Assembly (NCBI RefSeq): GCF_000820515.1
Contig: NZ_JXDG01000031.1
Location: 51,464 to 115,463 of the forward strand
Origin: Pseudomonas batumici
GTDB taxonomy: Bacteria > Pseudomonadota > Gammaproteobacteria > Pseudomonadales > Pseudomonadaceae
Direction: 5' to 3'
DNA length: 64,000 nt
This document shows, piece by piece, positions 53,063 to 62,867 of this stretch. The notes under the pieces were generated by a model. It was not told the DNA's origin, did no database searches, and was given only the letters and a program-made list of their open reading frames with translations. Both the position numbers and the translations under genes were made by a program. Every line of letters begins with the position of its first letter. Position 1 is the first letter of the stretch.

Positions 53063-53872
53063 ATGAGCGAGGCTTTATCCATGATGGTGCGCACGCGTCC
53101 CCTTCAAGCGAACTTCAGCATCGTGCTGGTCAACTACAAGACCCCCGAACTGACCCGGACCTGCCTGGAGTTGCTGCAAACAGCCCTGCACGGAACCGAT
53201 GCCCCGGTGTTCGTGGTCGATAACGATTCGAACGATGCCAGTCTCGACTACTTGCGCAGCCTGGACTGGATCAACCTGATCGAGCGCAAGGGCCACGCGC
53301 CGGAGGCCGGGAACGCCGCCCATGGCCGGGCCCTGGATCTTGCCTTGGCGGAAGTCGAAACCGAGTACCTGTTTCTGCTGCACACCGACACCTTTATCCA
53401 TGACCCGGAGGTTTTCCGCCTGATGCTCCAGCGGTGCTCGGCGCCACGGGAAGTCGTGGCGGTCGGCTGCCTGGAACAGTTGAACCGAGGGGTTGTCCGT
53501 TCGACCTGGCGCCTGGCCTCGCGCTTTGTCCAGCATTACACCCGACGTGGCCTACGTGCCGTGGGCCTGAACGCCAGGACACCCAAACCGTTCCGGGAAA
53601 AGCATCTCAAGAGCTTTTGCGCGCTGTGGAATGCGCGACTGATCAAACAACACGGTCTGCACTTCCATATAAACGGCGGCAATCCCGGCTATGAGCTGCA
53701 GGATCGGATGACTGAACTGGGTTACGGGGTCGAGTGCATTGCGCCACGCCAGCTCTTTCGCTATCTGGACCATATCCAGAGCGGGACGGTGGCGGCCTTG
53801 GGCGGCTATGGCAGGAACCACCGCCGGGTCAAGATGTACAACCAACTGAGTCGGGGCCCCGTGCCCGCCTGA
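53063..53872 (+). CDS. Family 2 glycosyltransferase
   Basis: The 269-residue GT-A enzyme has the nucleotide-binding start FSIVLVNYKTPELTRTCLEL and VFVVDNDSNDASLDYL. The DxD-like motif is LFLLHTDTFIHDPEVF, and an acceptor-side segment NGGNPGYELQDRMTELGYGV follows. Soluble or peripheral. The gene stands alone beside an unrelated lipoprotein gene, so the acceptor is unknown. Confidence 0.85.
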   Translation: MSEALSMMVRTRPLQANFSIVLVNYKTPELTRTCLELLQTALHGTDAPVFVVDNDSNDASLDYLRSLDWINLIERKGHAPEAGNAAHGRALDLALAEVETEYLFLLHTDTFIHDPEVFRLMLQRCSAPREVVAVGCLEQLNRGVVRSTWRLASRFVQHYTRRGLRAVGLNARTPKPFREKHLKSFCALWNARLIKQHGLHFHINGGNPGYELQDRMTELGYGVECIAPRQLFRYLDHIQSGTVAALGGYGRNHRRVKMYNQLSRGPVPA

Positions 53873-54003
53873 CAGCCATGGGGAGATATAACCCGGCGTT
53901 TGAATCATCATTTCGATTAATCATTCAAATCGCAAAACAGAATTTTTTATTTTTCCGAGATTCGTCCAGGATATGCTCGCCCCTACTCTCCCGGACGAAG
54001 CCC

Positions 54004-54072
54004 ATGAATCTCAATTTTGCCATTGCCTGCGCCGTTGTCGTGTCCTTCGCCATTGCCCTGCTTCACACTTGA
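54004..54072 (+). CDS. Possible 22-residue single-helix membrane peptide
   Basis: MNLNFAIACAVVVSFAIALL is followed by HT and a stop: two polar residues, one hydrophobic helix and a short tail. It lies in a 207-bp gap after a strongly AT-rich stretch (53930-53960). GGACGAAG upstream is a weak ribosome site. Similar tiny hydrophobic proteins exist in bacteria, but nothing here proves translation. Confidence 0.35.
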   Translation: MNLNFAIACAVVVSFAIALLHT

Positions 54073-54079
54073 ACGCGGC

Positions 54080-54958
54080 TCAAGCCGTGGCTACGGCTTC
54101 CACCAACCAGCCCCTGAACGCCACCATCGCCGAGGTTTCAGGACGGGATTGCAAACGCGTCAGCCAATAGCTGCCCGTGGCGATACCGATATCGAAAGGT
54201 TGTCGAACCTCCTCGGCAGCCAATTGCCGGGAGAACATCATCACCGGCACCAGGGCGACGCCAATCCCCTGCAGGGCCGCCTCCATCATCGCCAGCGAGG
54301 AATCGAAGACGATGCTGTCGGGTACCCTCCCCTCGACCGGCAAGCCGGCCGCCTGAAACCATCGTGGCCACTCGTCAGTCCGATAGGAACGCAACAGCGT
54401 CTGCTTCAGCACATCGGCCGGGCTCTTCAGTTGTCGCGCAATCTGCGGAGTGCACACCACCGATAGGGGCGTTTCCAGCAGGTGCATGGCCTCCACGCCG
54501 TGCCACGCCCCGGCGCCGAAGCGGATGGCAAAATCAAGGCCTTCGGCGGCCACATCGACCCGGTTGTTGTGGGTCGACAGACGCAAGTCGATAAAGGGAT
54601 AGCGGGCGCGGAAATCAGCCAGGCGCGGCAACAGCCAGCCCAGCGCAAAAGTCCCCACGGCACCCACCGTCAACACCTCCCGATAGTGCCCACCCTCGAA
54701 CCGCCCCAACGTCTGGGCAATCCGGTCGAAGGACTCGTTCAGCACCGGCAACAGGCTTTCGCCTTCGGCCGTCAACATCAGTCCTCGCGCAATTCGCTTG
54801 AACAGTGTCACCTTCAGCTGCCGTTCAAGCCCCTTGACCTGATGGCTCACCGCCGCCTGGGTCACGCACAGCTCGATCGCCGCCCGGGTGAAGCTCAGGT
54901 GCCGCGCGGACGCCTCGAAGGCGCGCAGCGCATTAAGCGGCAAGTGCGGTCGAACCAT
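54080..54958 (-). CDS. ampR: AmpR, LysR-type regulator of ampC
   Basis: The 292-residue regulator begins MVRPHLPLNALRAFEASARH with the HTH LSFTRAAIELCVTQAAVSHQ. The effector domain includes VGAVGTFALGWLLPRLADF and ESMxx-type FDSSLAMMEAALQGIGVAL, as in AmpR. It is divergent from the class C beta-lactamase gene, the classical arrangement. AmpR binds the shared intergenic region and activates ampC when anhydro-muropeptides from cell-wall recycling outcompete UDP-MurNAc-pentapeptide. Confidence 0.93.
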   Translation of the reverse strand: MVRPHLPLNALRAFEASARHLSFTRAAIELCVTQAAVSHQVKGLERQLKVTLFKRIARGLMLTAEGESLLPVLNESFDRIAQTLGRFEGGHYREVLTVGAVGTFALGWLLPRLADFRARYPFIDLRLSTHNNRVDVAAEGLDFAIRFGAGAWHGVEAMHLLETPLSVVCTPQIARQLKSPADVLKQTLLRSYRTDEWPRWFQAAGLPVEGRVPDSIVFDSSLAMMEAALQGIGVALVPVMMFSRQLAAEEVRQPFDIGIATGSYWLTRLQSRPETSAMVAFRGWLVEAVATA

Positions 54959-55204
54959 GATCGAGTTCCTAGTTTTCCTAATGGCTAATCCGAAATTTCA
55001 TTGTTTGTCGATTTCCCCCACGCTGACTACATTCAGCGTCCAGGCACGTGCATGGACCGCTAAAACTCACGAAAAACCGCGTAAATAGGGGGTTACCACC
55101 CTCCATTAACGCAGAGGGGTCATCCGACCGGCGTATTTTCGACGCAAAAAACCGCTCCAGGGTGAGCGGTTAACATAATGAAACATATTGGGAGCCTTCG
55201 AGCC
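54959..55204. promoter_or_regulatory. ampR-ampC divergent regulatory region
   Basis: The 246-bp gap should hold the AmpR site and both promoters. The AT-rich part near 54966-55010 (TTCCTAATGGCTAATCCG) is the best place for the LysR-type T-N11-A site, but I cannot fix the exact bases. Confidence 0.5.
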
Positions 55205-56380
55205 ATGTTCAAAAAGAACCTTGCCAAACTGGAAGTCCTCGTAACGTCCCTCCTGCTGATCGGCGCCAGCCACAGCTTCGCGGCGGACAACACCCAGGAC
55301 AACATCAAGGCCATCGTCGACGCCGCCATCGGCCCCGTCATGCAGAAGCAGAACATTCCCGGCATGGCGGTGGCTGTCCTCGTCAACGAGAAGCCGTATT
55401 ACTTCAACTACGGGGTGGCTTCGAAGACGAACCAGCAACCCGTGACCGATGACACGCTGTTCGAGATCGGCTCGGTCAGCAAGACCTTCACCGCGACCCT
55501 TGCCGGCTATGCCCAGGCGCAGGGCAAACTCAACCCGTCGGAGCGCGTCAGCCACTACCTGCCGGAGCTGCAAGGCAGCGCGTTCGACCGCATCACGGTG
55601 CTCCAGCTCGGCACCTACTCGGCCGGTGGCCTGCCCCTGCAGTTCCCGGACGCGTTCGACACCCAGGACAAGATGCTCGACTACTTCAAGCAATGGAAAC
55701 CGACCTATGCGGCGGGCACCCATCGACAGTATTCGAACCCGAGCCTGGGACTCTTTGGCTATGTGGCGGCGAAAAGCCTGGGGGCCCCTTTCGATGAGCT
55801 GATGGAGAAAACCCTGTTTCCCAAGCTCGGCCTCAAGAACAGCTACATCCACGTTCCAGAGGCCCGGATGAGCCATTACGCCCAGGGTTACACCCAGGAT
55901 GACGAACCCGTCAGAGTGGGTCCCGGCGCACTGGATGCCGAAGCCTACGGTGTCAAGACCACCTCGACCGACCTGCTGCGCTATGTCGAGGCCAACATCC
56001 GGCCGGAACCCCTCGAGGCCCCGCTGCACAAAGCCATCGATCTGACGCAGAGCGGTTATTACCAGGTCGCTGGCACCACCACTCAAGGACTGGGATGGGA
56101 GTTCTACCCCTACCCGGTCAAGCTTGATCGGTTGTTGACGGGCAACTCCTCGGAAATGGCACTCGAGGCCTACAAGGTCAGCCCATTCAATCCGGCGCAC
56201 CCGCCGCAAAAGAATGCGCTGTTCAACAAGACCGGCTCGACCCGCGGCTTCGGCGCTTATGTCGTCTACGTACCGGCGAAGAAAGTCGGGATCGTGATGC
56301 TGGCCAATAAAAACTATCCCAACCCGGTCAGGGTCAAGGCCGCCTACCAGATCCTGAACGCGCTGGAGGGCGTTCAGTAA
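55205..56380 (+). CDS. ampC: Class C beta-lactamase (AmpC cephalosporinase)
   Basis: I chose the ATG at 55205 with GGAG 9 bases upstream; the ATG at 55178 has no ribosome site. The 391-residue precursor has a signal peptide ending near SHSFA-AD. Active-site elements of class C are present: SVSK (nucleophile Ser and Lys) in FEIGSVSKTFTATLAGYA, the YSN tyrosine in HRQYSNPSLGLFGYV and KTG in ALFNKTGSTRGFGAYV. It hydrolyses cephalosporins in the periplasm and is probably inducible through the adjacent ampR. Confidence 0.96.
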   Translation: MFKKNLAKLEVLVTSLLLIGASHSFAADNTQDNIKAIVDAAIGPVMQKQNIPGMAVAVLVNEKPYYFNYGVASKTNQQPVTDDTLFEIGSVSKTFTATLAGYAQAQGKLNPSERVSHYLPELQGSAFDRITVLQLGTYSAGGLPLQFPDAFDTQDKMLDYFKQWKPTYAAGTHRQYSNPSLGLFGYVAAKSLGAPFDELMEKTLFPKLGLKNSYIHVPEARMSHYAQGYTQDDEPVRVGPGALDAEAYGVKTTSTDLLRYVEANIRPEPLEAPLHKAIDLTQSGYYQVAGTTTQGLGWEFYPYPVKLDRLLTGNSSEMALEAYKVSPFNPAHPPQKNALFNKTGSTRGFGAYVVYVPAKKVGIVMLANKNYPNPVRVKAAYQILNALEGVQ

Positions 56381-56423
56381 GCGGATAGGCAAAGGCCGGC
56401 CGGGTTGGCTATGATCGGAGTCC

Positions 56424-56825
56424 ATGACAGTCTCACTCCCGATCCGCCAGCCCTGCCCACCCGGCGCCTGCATTTGCGAGCGGGAGCAACTGCTGCAGCT
56501 GCCGGGCGCCGACCTGCGCATCCTGAGCCTGACGCGCCAGGAGGAAAAGCGCCTGGTCGAGCGTCTGGAAAACCTGCAGAGCCTGGCCGACCTCGAACGC
56601 CTGCAACAGCGGATGTACGATCAGTTGGGCATCCGCGTGAGCGTCGCCCCGGGCTTCAATGAAGTGCGGACCATGCGCGGCATCGACATCCAGATCGACG
56701 AACATCCCGGCCTGTGCCGCAAGACCCGTCAGTCGATTCCGGCGGCGATACGCCGGGGCCTGGAGAAAAACCCGCAGATCGCCTACGCCCTGCTCAACGC
56801 CAACGACCTGTTGCGCGATACCTGA
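56424..56825 (+). CDS. Conserved hypothetical protein with CPPGACIC motif
   Basis: The 133-residue soluble protein starts MTVSLPIRQPCPPGACICER. The N-terminal Cys-x5-Cys-x-Cys is followed by a charged coiled-coil-like segment (LTRQEEKRLVERLENLQSLA, about 35-70) and a compact C-terminal part ending RRGLEKNPQIAYALLNANDL. The cysteines suggest metal or redox binding, but no family function is known to me. It is convergent with the AraC gene (9-bp gap). Confidence 0.75.
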   Translation: MTVSLPIRQPCPPGACICEREQLLQLPGADLRILSLTRQEEKRLVERLENLQSLADLERLQQRMYDQLGIRVSVAPGFNEVRTMRGIDIQIDEHPGLCRKTRQSIPAAIRRGLEKNPQIAYALLNANDLLRDT

Positions 56826-56834
56826 GACGCAATC

Positions 56835-57767
56835 TCAGCGCAGCCGCTGCCCGCGCTTGAGGGTCTCGCTCGGCAGTTCGCCGAACAGCGCCCGATAGCT
56901 GTTGGAGAACCGCCCCAGGTGCCAGAACGACCAATTCATCGCCACCTCGGCCACCGTCTTGTCCTGGGCGTTGCGCCCGAGCAGTTCATGGCGGGCGCTG
57001 TTGAGCCGGCGCAAGCGCAGCCAGTGGCTCGGCGTCATCCCGGTATAGGCCTTGAACGCGTGCTGCAGCTGGCGCAATGAAACCCCGGCGACCTGGGAAA
57101 GCTCCAGCAGATTAAGGGTCTGCTCAGGCGAGTCGGCCGCCCACTCGCCGATGTGCTTCATGATCGAGCGCTCTTCGGCGCGCCGTTGCAAGGAGCCCCG
57201 GTCCAGGCGGACACAGGCGTTGTCGAGGATGTAGAGACAATCATCCAGCAGTTGCTGCGTGAGGCTTTCCCGGCTCGGCGGGTCGAGGGTCTGCGCCAGG
57301 CGGGTCAAGGTCCCGCTCAGCCAGCGGCTGAACAAGCCGTTCTGCTGCGAGTTGAGCGGCGCCATGAACAGCCCCTCCAGCCGCGCCACATCCAGGCCAT
57401 GCTGCTGAACGAACTCCGAACCGAACACCACCGCCACTTCCTGATAGTTCTCGGGGGTGATCCAGATATTGCGGCTCTCGCCGTTGAGCACATACAAGGC
57501 GTTGTCGCTGCGATCGAAGCAGAAGGCCAACGCCCCCGACGGCGCACTGAAGTTCTGTTCGACCCGGGTGTTCATGCACTCCTCGTAGATCTGCACCCCT
57601 TGCAGGTCCAGGTAACGAATCTGTCCGGCGAAATGCCCCGGCGACATCTGCTGGTAATGCTGCACCCAACCCGGTGTGACCCGTATCTGCTCGGCCACAT
57701 CGGCGGTGTTGAACGCTTGAACCCGCAAGGCGTTTGACTCTGTCATCGGATGACCATTTGCACTCAT
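56835..57767 (-). CDS. AraC-family regulator (EutR-like)
   Basis: The start is uncertain: ATGs at 57767 (MSANGHPMTES) and 57746 (MTESNALRVQAF) are both possible and neither has a clear ribosome site. The protein has 303-310 residues. The C-terminal double helix-turn-helix is SQVAGVSLRQLQHAFKAYTG and AQDKTVAEVAMNWSFWHLGR. The N-terminal sensor domain resembles the EutR-type regulators of ethanolamine/amine use. It is divergent from the glutamylpolyamine synthetase gene 150 bp away, so regulation of that operon is likely. Confidence 0.85.
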   Translation of the reverse strand: MSANGHPMTESNALRVQAFNTADVAEQIRVTPGWVQHYQQMSPGHFAGQIRYLDLQGVQIYEECMNTRVEQNFSAPSGALAFCFDRSDNALYVLNGESRNIWITPENYQEVAVVFGSEFVQQHGLDVARLEGLFMAPLNSQQNGLFSRWLSGTLTRLAQTLDPPSRESLTQQLLDDCLYILDNACVRLDRGSLQRRAEERSIMKHIGEWAADSPEQTLNLLELSQVAGVSLRQLQHAFKAYTGMTPSHWLRLRRLNSARHELLGRNAQDKTVAEVAMNWSFWHLGRFSNSYRALFGELPSETLKRGQRLR

Positions 57768-57919
57768 TTGGTGCATTTTAGGCGTCATAAAGTGGATAGA
57801 TGGAATCCCCGTCGTGCGCCCAAGATAGTCGCCAATGCGCCGCGGGGGAAGTCTCTCGCCGCTCGACCGGGATGAAGACACGGCACCCGGCGCAGAAAAA
57901 AACCAACCACGAGGTCTTT

Positions 57920-59278
57920 ATGAATGCCCCTTTCGATCAGCTGTCTTCCTGGCTGAAAGAACACAAGATTACCGAAGTAGAGTGCGTGGTCAGTGACCTG
58001 ACCGGTATCGCCCGCGGCAAGATCGCCCCCACCAACAAGTTCCTGCATGAGCGAGGCATGCGCCTGCCGGAAAGTGTGCTTTTGCAAACGGTAACAGGGG
58101 ACTTCGTCGACGACGATGTCTATTACGACCTGCTCGATCCCGCCGATATCGACATGATCTGCCGGCCGGACTCGTCGGCGATCTATGTGGTGCCCTGGGC
58201 CATCGAACCGACCGCCATTGTGATCCACGACACCTTCGACAAACAGGGCAACCCCATCGAGCTGTCGCCACGCAATGTCCTGAAAAAAGTCCTCAAGCTC
58301 TACGCCGACAAGGGTTGGCAGCCCATCGTCGCACCGGAAATGGAGTTCTACCTGACCCAGCGCTGCGAAGACCCGGACCTGCCACTCAAGGCGCCGCTGG
58401 GCCGTTCGGGCCGTGCGGAAAGCGGTCGGCAGTCGTTCTCCATCGATGCCGCCAACGAATTCGACCCGCTGTTCGAAGACGTCTACGACTGGTGCGAAGC
58501 CCAGGGCCTGGACCTCGATACGCTGATCCACGAAGACGGCCCGGCGCAGATGGAAATCAACTTCCGTCATGGCGATGCCCTGGACCTGGCCGACCAGATC
58601 ACCGTGTTCAAGCGCACCCTGCGCGAAGCCGCGCTCAAGCACAACGTGACCGCGACCTTCATGGCCAAGCCCATCGCCGACGAGCCCGGCAGTGCCATGC
58701 ACCTGCACCAGAGCGTGGTCGACAGCGCCACCGGCAAACCGATCTTCGTCGATGCCGATGGGCAGATGAGCCAGCTGTTCCTGCACCATATCGGCGGCTT
58801 GCAGAAGTACATCCCCAAGGTGTTGCCGATGTTCGCCCCCAACGTCAACTCGTTCCGCCGCTTCCTGCCGGACACCTCGGCACCGGTCAACGTCGAGTGG
58901 GGCGAGGAAAACCGCACCGTGGGCCTGCGGGTACCGACCTCCAGCCCCGACGCCATGCGCGTGGAAAACCGCCTGCCCGGCGCCGACGCCAACCCTTACC
59001 TGGCGATTGCCGCGAGCCTGTTGTGCGGCTACCTGGGCATGGTCGAACAGGTCGAGCCGAGCGCCAAGGTCGAAGGCCGGGCCTATGAACGCCGCAACCT
59101 GCGCCTGCCGATCACCATCGAGGACGCACTGGCGCACATGGAAGAGTGCCCGACCCTCGAACGCTACCTGGGCACCCAGTTCGTACGTGGCTATGTGGCG
59201 GTCAAGCGCGCCGAACACGAAAACTTCAAGCGGGTGATCAGCTCCTGGGAGCGCGAATTCCTGTTGCTGAGCGTCTGA
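57920..59278 (+). CDS. puuA: Gamma-glutamylpolyamine synthetase (glutamine synthetase-like)
   Basis: The ATG at 57920 follows GAGG by 6 bases and gives 452 residues. Glutamine-synthetase fold: metal ligands in IVAPEMEFYLTQ and EDGPAQMEINFRHG, ATP/metal segment ADEPGSAMHLHQSV, and NRTVGLRVPTSSPDAMRVEN near the C-terminal. The GS adenylylation region is absent. The PuuA/Pau-type enzymes join glutamate to putrescine or other polyamines, the first step of the gamma-glutamylation pathway. The two genes downstream encode a polyamine-type binding protein and an oxidase, which fits. Confidence 0.9.
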   Translation: MNAPFDQLSSWLKEHKITEVECVVSDLTGIARGKIAPTNKFLHERGMRLPESVLLQTVTGDFVDDDVYYDLLDPADIDMICRPDSSAIYVVPWAIEPTAIVIHDTFDKQGNPIELSPRNVLKKVLKLYADKGWQPIVAPEMEFYLTQRCEDPDLPLKAPLGRSGRAESGRQSFSIDAANEFDPLFEDVYDWCEAQGLDLDTLIHEDGPAQMEINFRHGDALDLADQITVFKRTLREAALKHNVTATFMAKPIADEPGSAMHLHQSVVDSATGKPIFVDADGQMSQLFLHHIGGLQKYIPKVLPMFAPNVNSFRRFLPDTSAPVNVEWGEENRTVGLRVPTSSPDAMRVENRLPGADANPYLAIAASLLCGYLGMVEQVEPSAKVEGRAYERRNLRLPITIEDALAHMEECPTLERYLGTQFVRGYVAVKRAEHENFKRVISSWEREFLLLSV

Positions 59279-61710
<2,432 letters not shown>

Positions 61711-61759
61711 GAGGAGCGACTTAACCCAGCGCTGACAGAAATAAATGCCAGGAAGCAAC

Positions 61760-61793
61760 GCCGTTTATCCCTTTGCGGGATAACGGTGTTTTC
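61760..61793. terminator. Terminator after the polyamine operon
   Basis: CCGTTTATCCC (61761-61771) and GGGATAACGG (61777-61786) form a stem with a short loop, followed by GTGTTTTC, 50 bp past the oxidase stop. It separates the operon from the bacteriocin region. Confidence 0.75.
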
Positions 61794-61823
61794 CCCCGAT
61801 TGGCCATGCGCTGAAGGAGACAC

Positions 61824-62096
61824 TCAGAGAAGCTGGTATTTCTCCAAAGTGGCTTTAACCTCTCTCAGCAAACCCTCCTCATCCAACTCACTCTCTCGGC
61901 GATCAGGCTCCGATGTATAACAGTCCGCAAGGATGAATAGTGCGGAGCCACACTCTCCTATGTCCGGAGGGTCTTGGCTTAAGGCCCCTGACTCGGCCTC
62001 TTCCCTCCAGGCATTTAAATACTCCCGTTCGAAATCGGTGGCCGTTATTTTTAACTACAGCAACTGCCTTGCCAGCCCAATCAATTTCATACTCAT
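61824..62096 (-). pseudogene. Decayed colicin-D-type immunity gene with in-frame TAG
   Basis: Read from the ATG at 62096, the frame gives MSMKLIGLARQLL, a TAG stop at codon 14 (62055-62057), then continues in the same frame to a stop at 61824: TDFEREYLNAWREEAESG, ALFILADCYTSEPDRRESEL and TLEKYQLL. This is a full-length match to the intact immunity gene at 62595 (HADCYEPEPDRRESETDEEE, TLEKFQFL), also 90 codons. One base change therefore appears to have inactivated it. It overlaps the toxin remnant by four bases. Confidence 0.8.
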
Positions 62097-62242
62097 TGCA
62101 GCACCCCATCAGCAATGTAATTATCATACTGCGCTGTACTAGGAGACAGATGCAAACCAGATACAAACTCTATATACCAACCACTTTTCCGACCTCTGAT
62201 TTCACCATCTACAACCAGTTTTCTGGCGTCATGACTAAGCCC
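62093..62242 (-). pseudogene. Remnant of a second bacteriocin toxin domain
   Basis: The minus frame reads KLVVDGEIRGRKSGWYIEFV, then SGLHLSPSTAQYDNYIADGV and stop, closed upstream by a stop at 62243. It resembles the C-terminal end of the intact toxin (EDGSFLSGWHIEPGSSQYIN, then YMVNEVL). Only the last 45-50 residues remain, directly before its own immunity pseudogene, so it is an orphan cassette tail left by recombination. Confidence 0.7.
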
Positions 62243-62290
62243 TCAGTCACTGATATTTACTCGGCAACTGAGTTTGGCGACTTTTATTAA

Positions 62291-62551
62291 TCAAGACATT
62301 TTGAAGCCTGGCTTGCCATTCGCAGCCCGCCAACTTTTCACAACGGCTAGAACACCTTGCGGACTATCCTCAACACCAGCTTCCGGGTAGAAAATCAACC
62401 CATTACCTCGCGGGTGCTCCGTGACACTGGCGAAGTGCTCAATAAGCTTGTCATGCTCATCCTCTGAGGCAACGTCTATTGCCCATATCTTATTGAGAAG
62501 CTCAAGAAATTCAGCCTCAGTATATTCTTCAAGCGCACTTTTTAATCCCAT
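62291..62551 (-). CDS. Im2/Im9-type DNase bacteriocin immunity protein
   Basis: The 86-residue acidic protein MGLKSALEEYTEAEFLELLN with HFASVTEHPRGNGLIFYPEA and GVLAVVKSWRAANGKPGFK is a clear member of the colicin E2/E9 and pyocin S1/S2 immunity family; HPRGNGLIFYP is the conserved DNase-contacting loop. No DNase toxin domain is present next to it: the adjacent toxin ends in a tRNase domain. It is therefore an orphan immunity gene giving protection against DNase bacteriocins of rivals. Confidence 0.92.
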   Translation of the reverse strand: MGLKSALEEYTEAEFLELLNKIWAIDVASEDEHDKLIEHFASVTEHPRGNGLIFYPEAGVEDSPQGVLAVVKSWRAANGKPGFKMS

Positions 62552-62594
62552 ATACTTACCAAAAATAAATTAACTCTGCGCCAAAACAGCGCAC

Positions 62595-62867
62595 TCAGAG
62601 AAACTGAAATTTCTCCAGAGTGTCTCTTACTCGTTTTCGAAACTCTTCCTCATCAGTCTCGGACTCTCTGCGATCAGGTTCCGGCTCATAACAATCAGCA
62701 TGCATAAAAATATCCGAGCAGCACTCTGAGAGCTGAGCGTCATCTTTTCGCAAAGTCCCATCCTCCCCCTCTTGATACCAAGATTTAATGTAGGGGACAG
62801 CAAACTGATCTGCCGAGACCTCCCCAGCAACGAATTTTTTTGCAAAAACAACAAGATTAACACTCAT
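62595..62867 (-). CDS. Colicin-D-type immunity protein
   Basis: The ATG at 62867 shares one base with the toxin stop (TGATG) and GAGG lies 7 bases upstream; 90 residues. FAKKFVAGEVSADQFAVPYI and DAQLSECCSDIFMHADCYEP match colicin D immunity proteins, which are small, helical and acidic and plug the tRNase active site. It is the cognate immunity for the toxin directly upstream. Confidence 0.85.
   Translation of the reverse strand: MSVNLVVFAKKFVAGEVSADQFAVPYIKSWYQEGEDGTLRKDDAQLSECCSDIFMHADCYEPEPDRRESETDEEEFRKRVRDTLEKFQFL

Noticed and set aside
55178..55204. Earlier ATG for ampC
   Set aside because: No ribosome site precedes it and it would add nine residues before a normal signal peptide.
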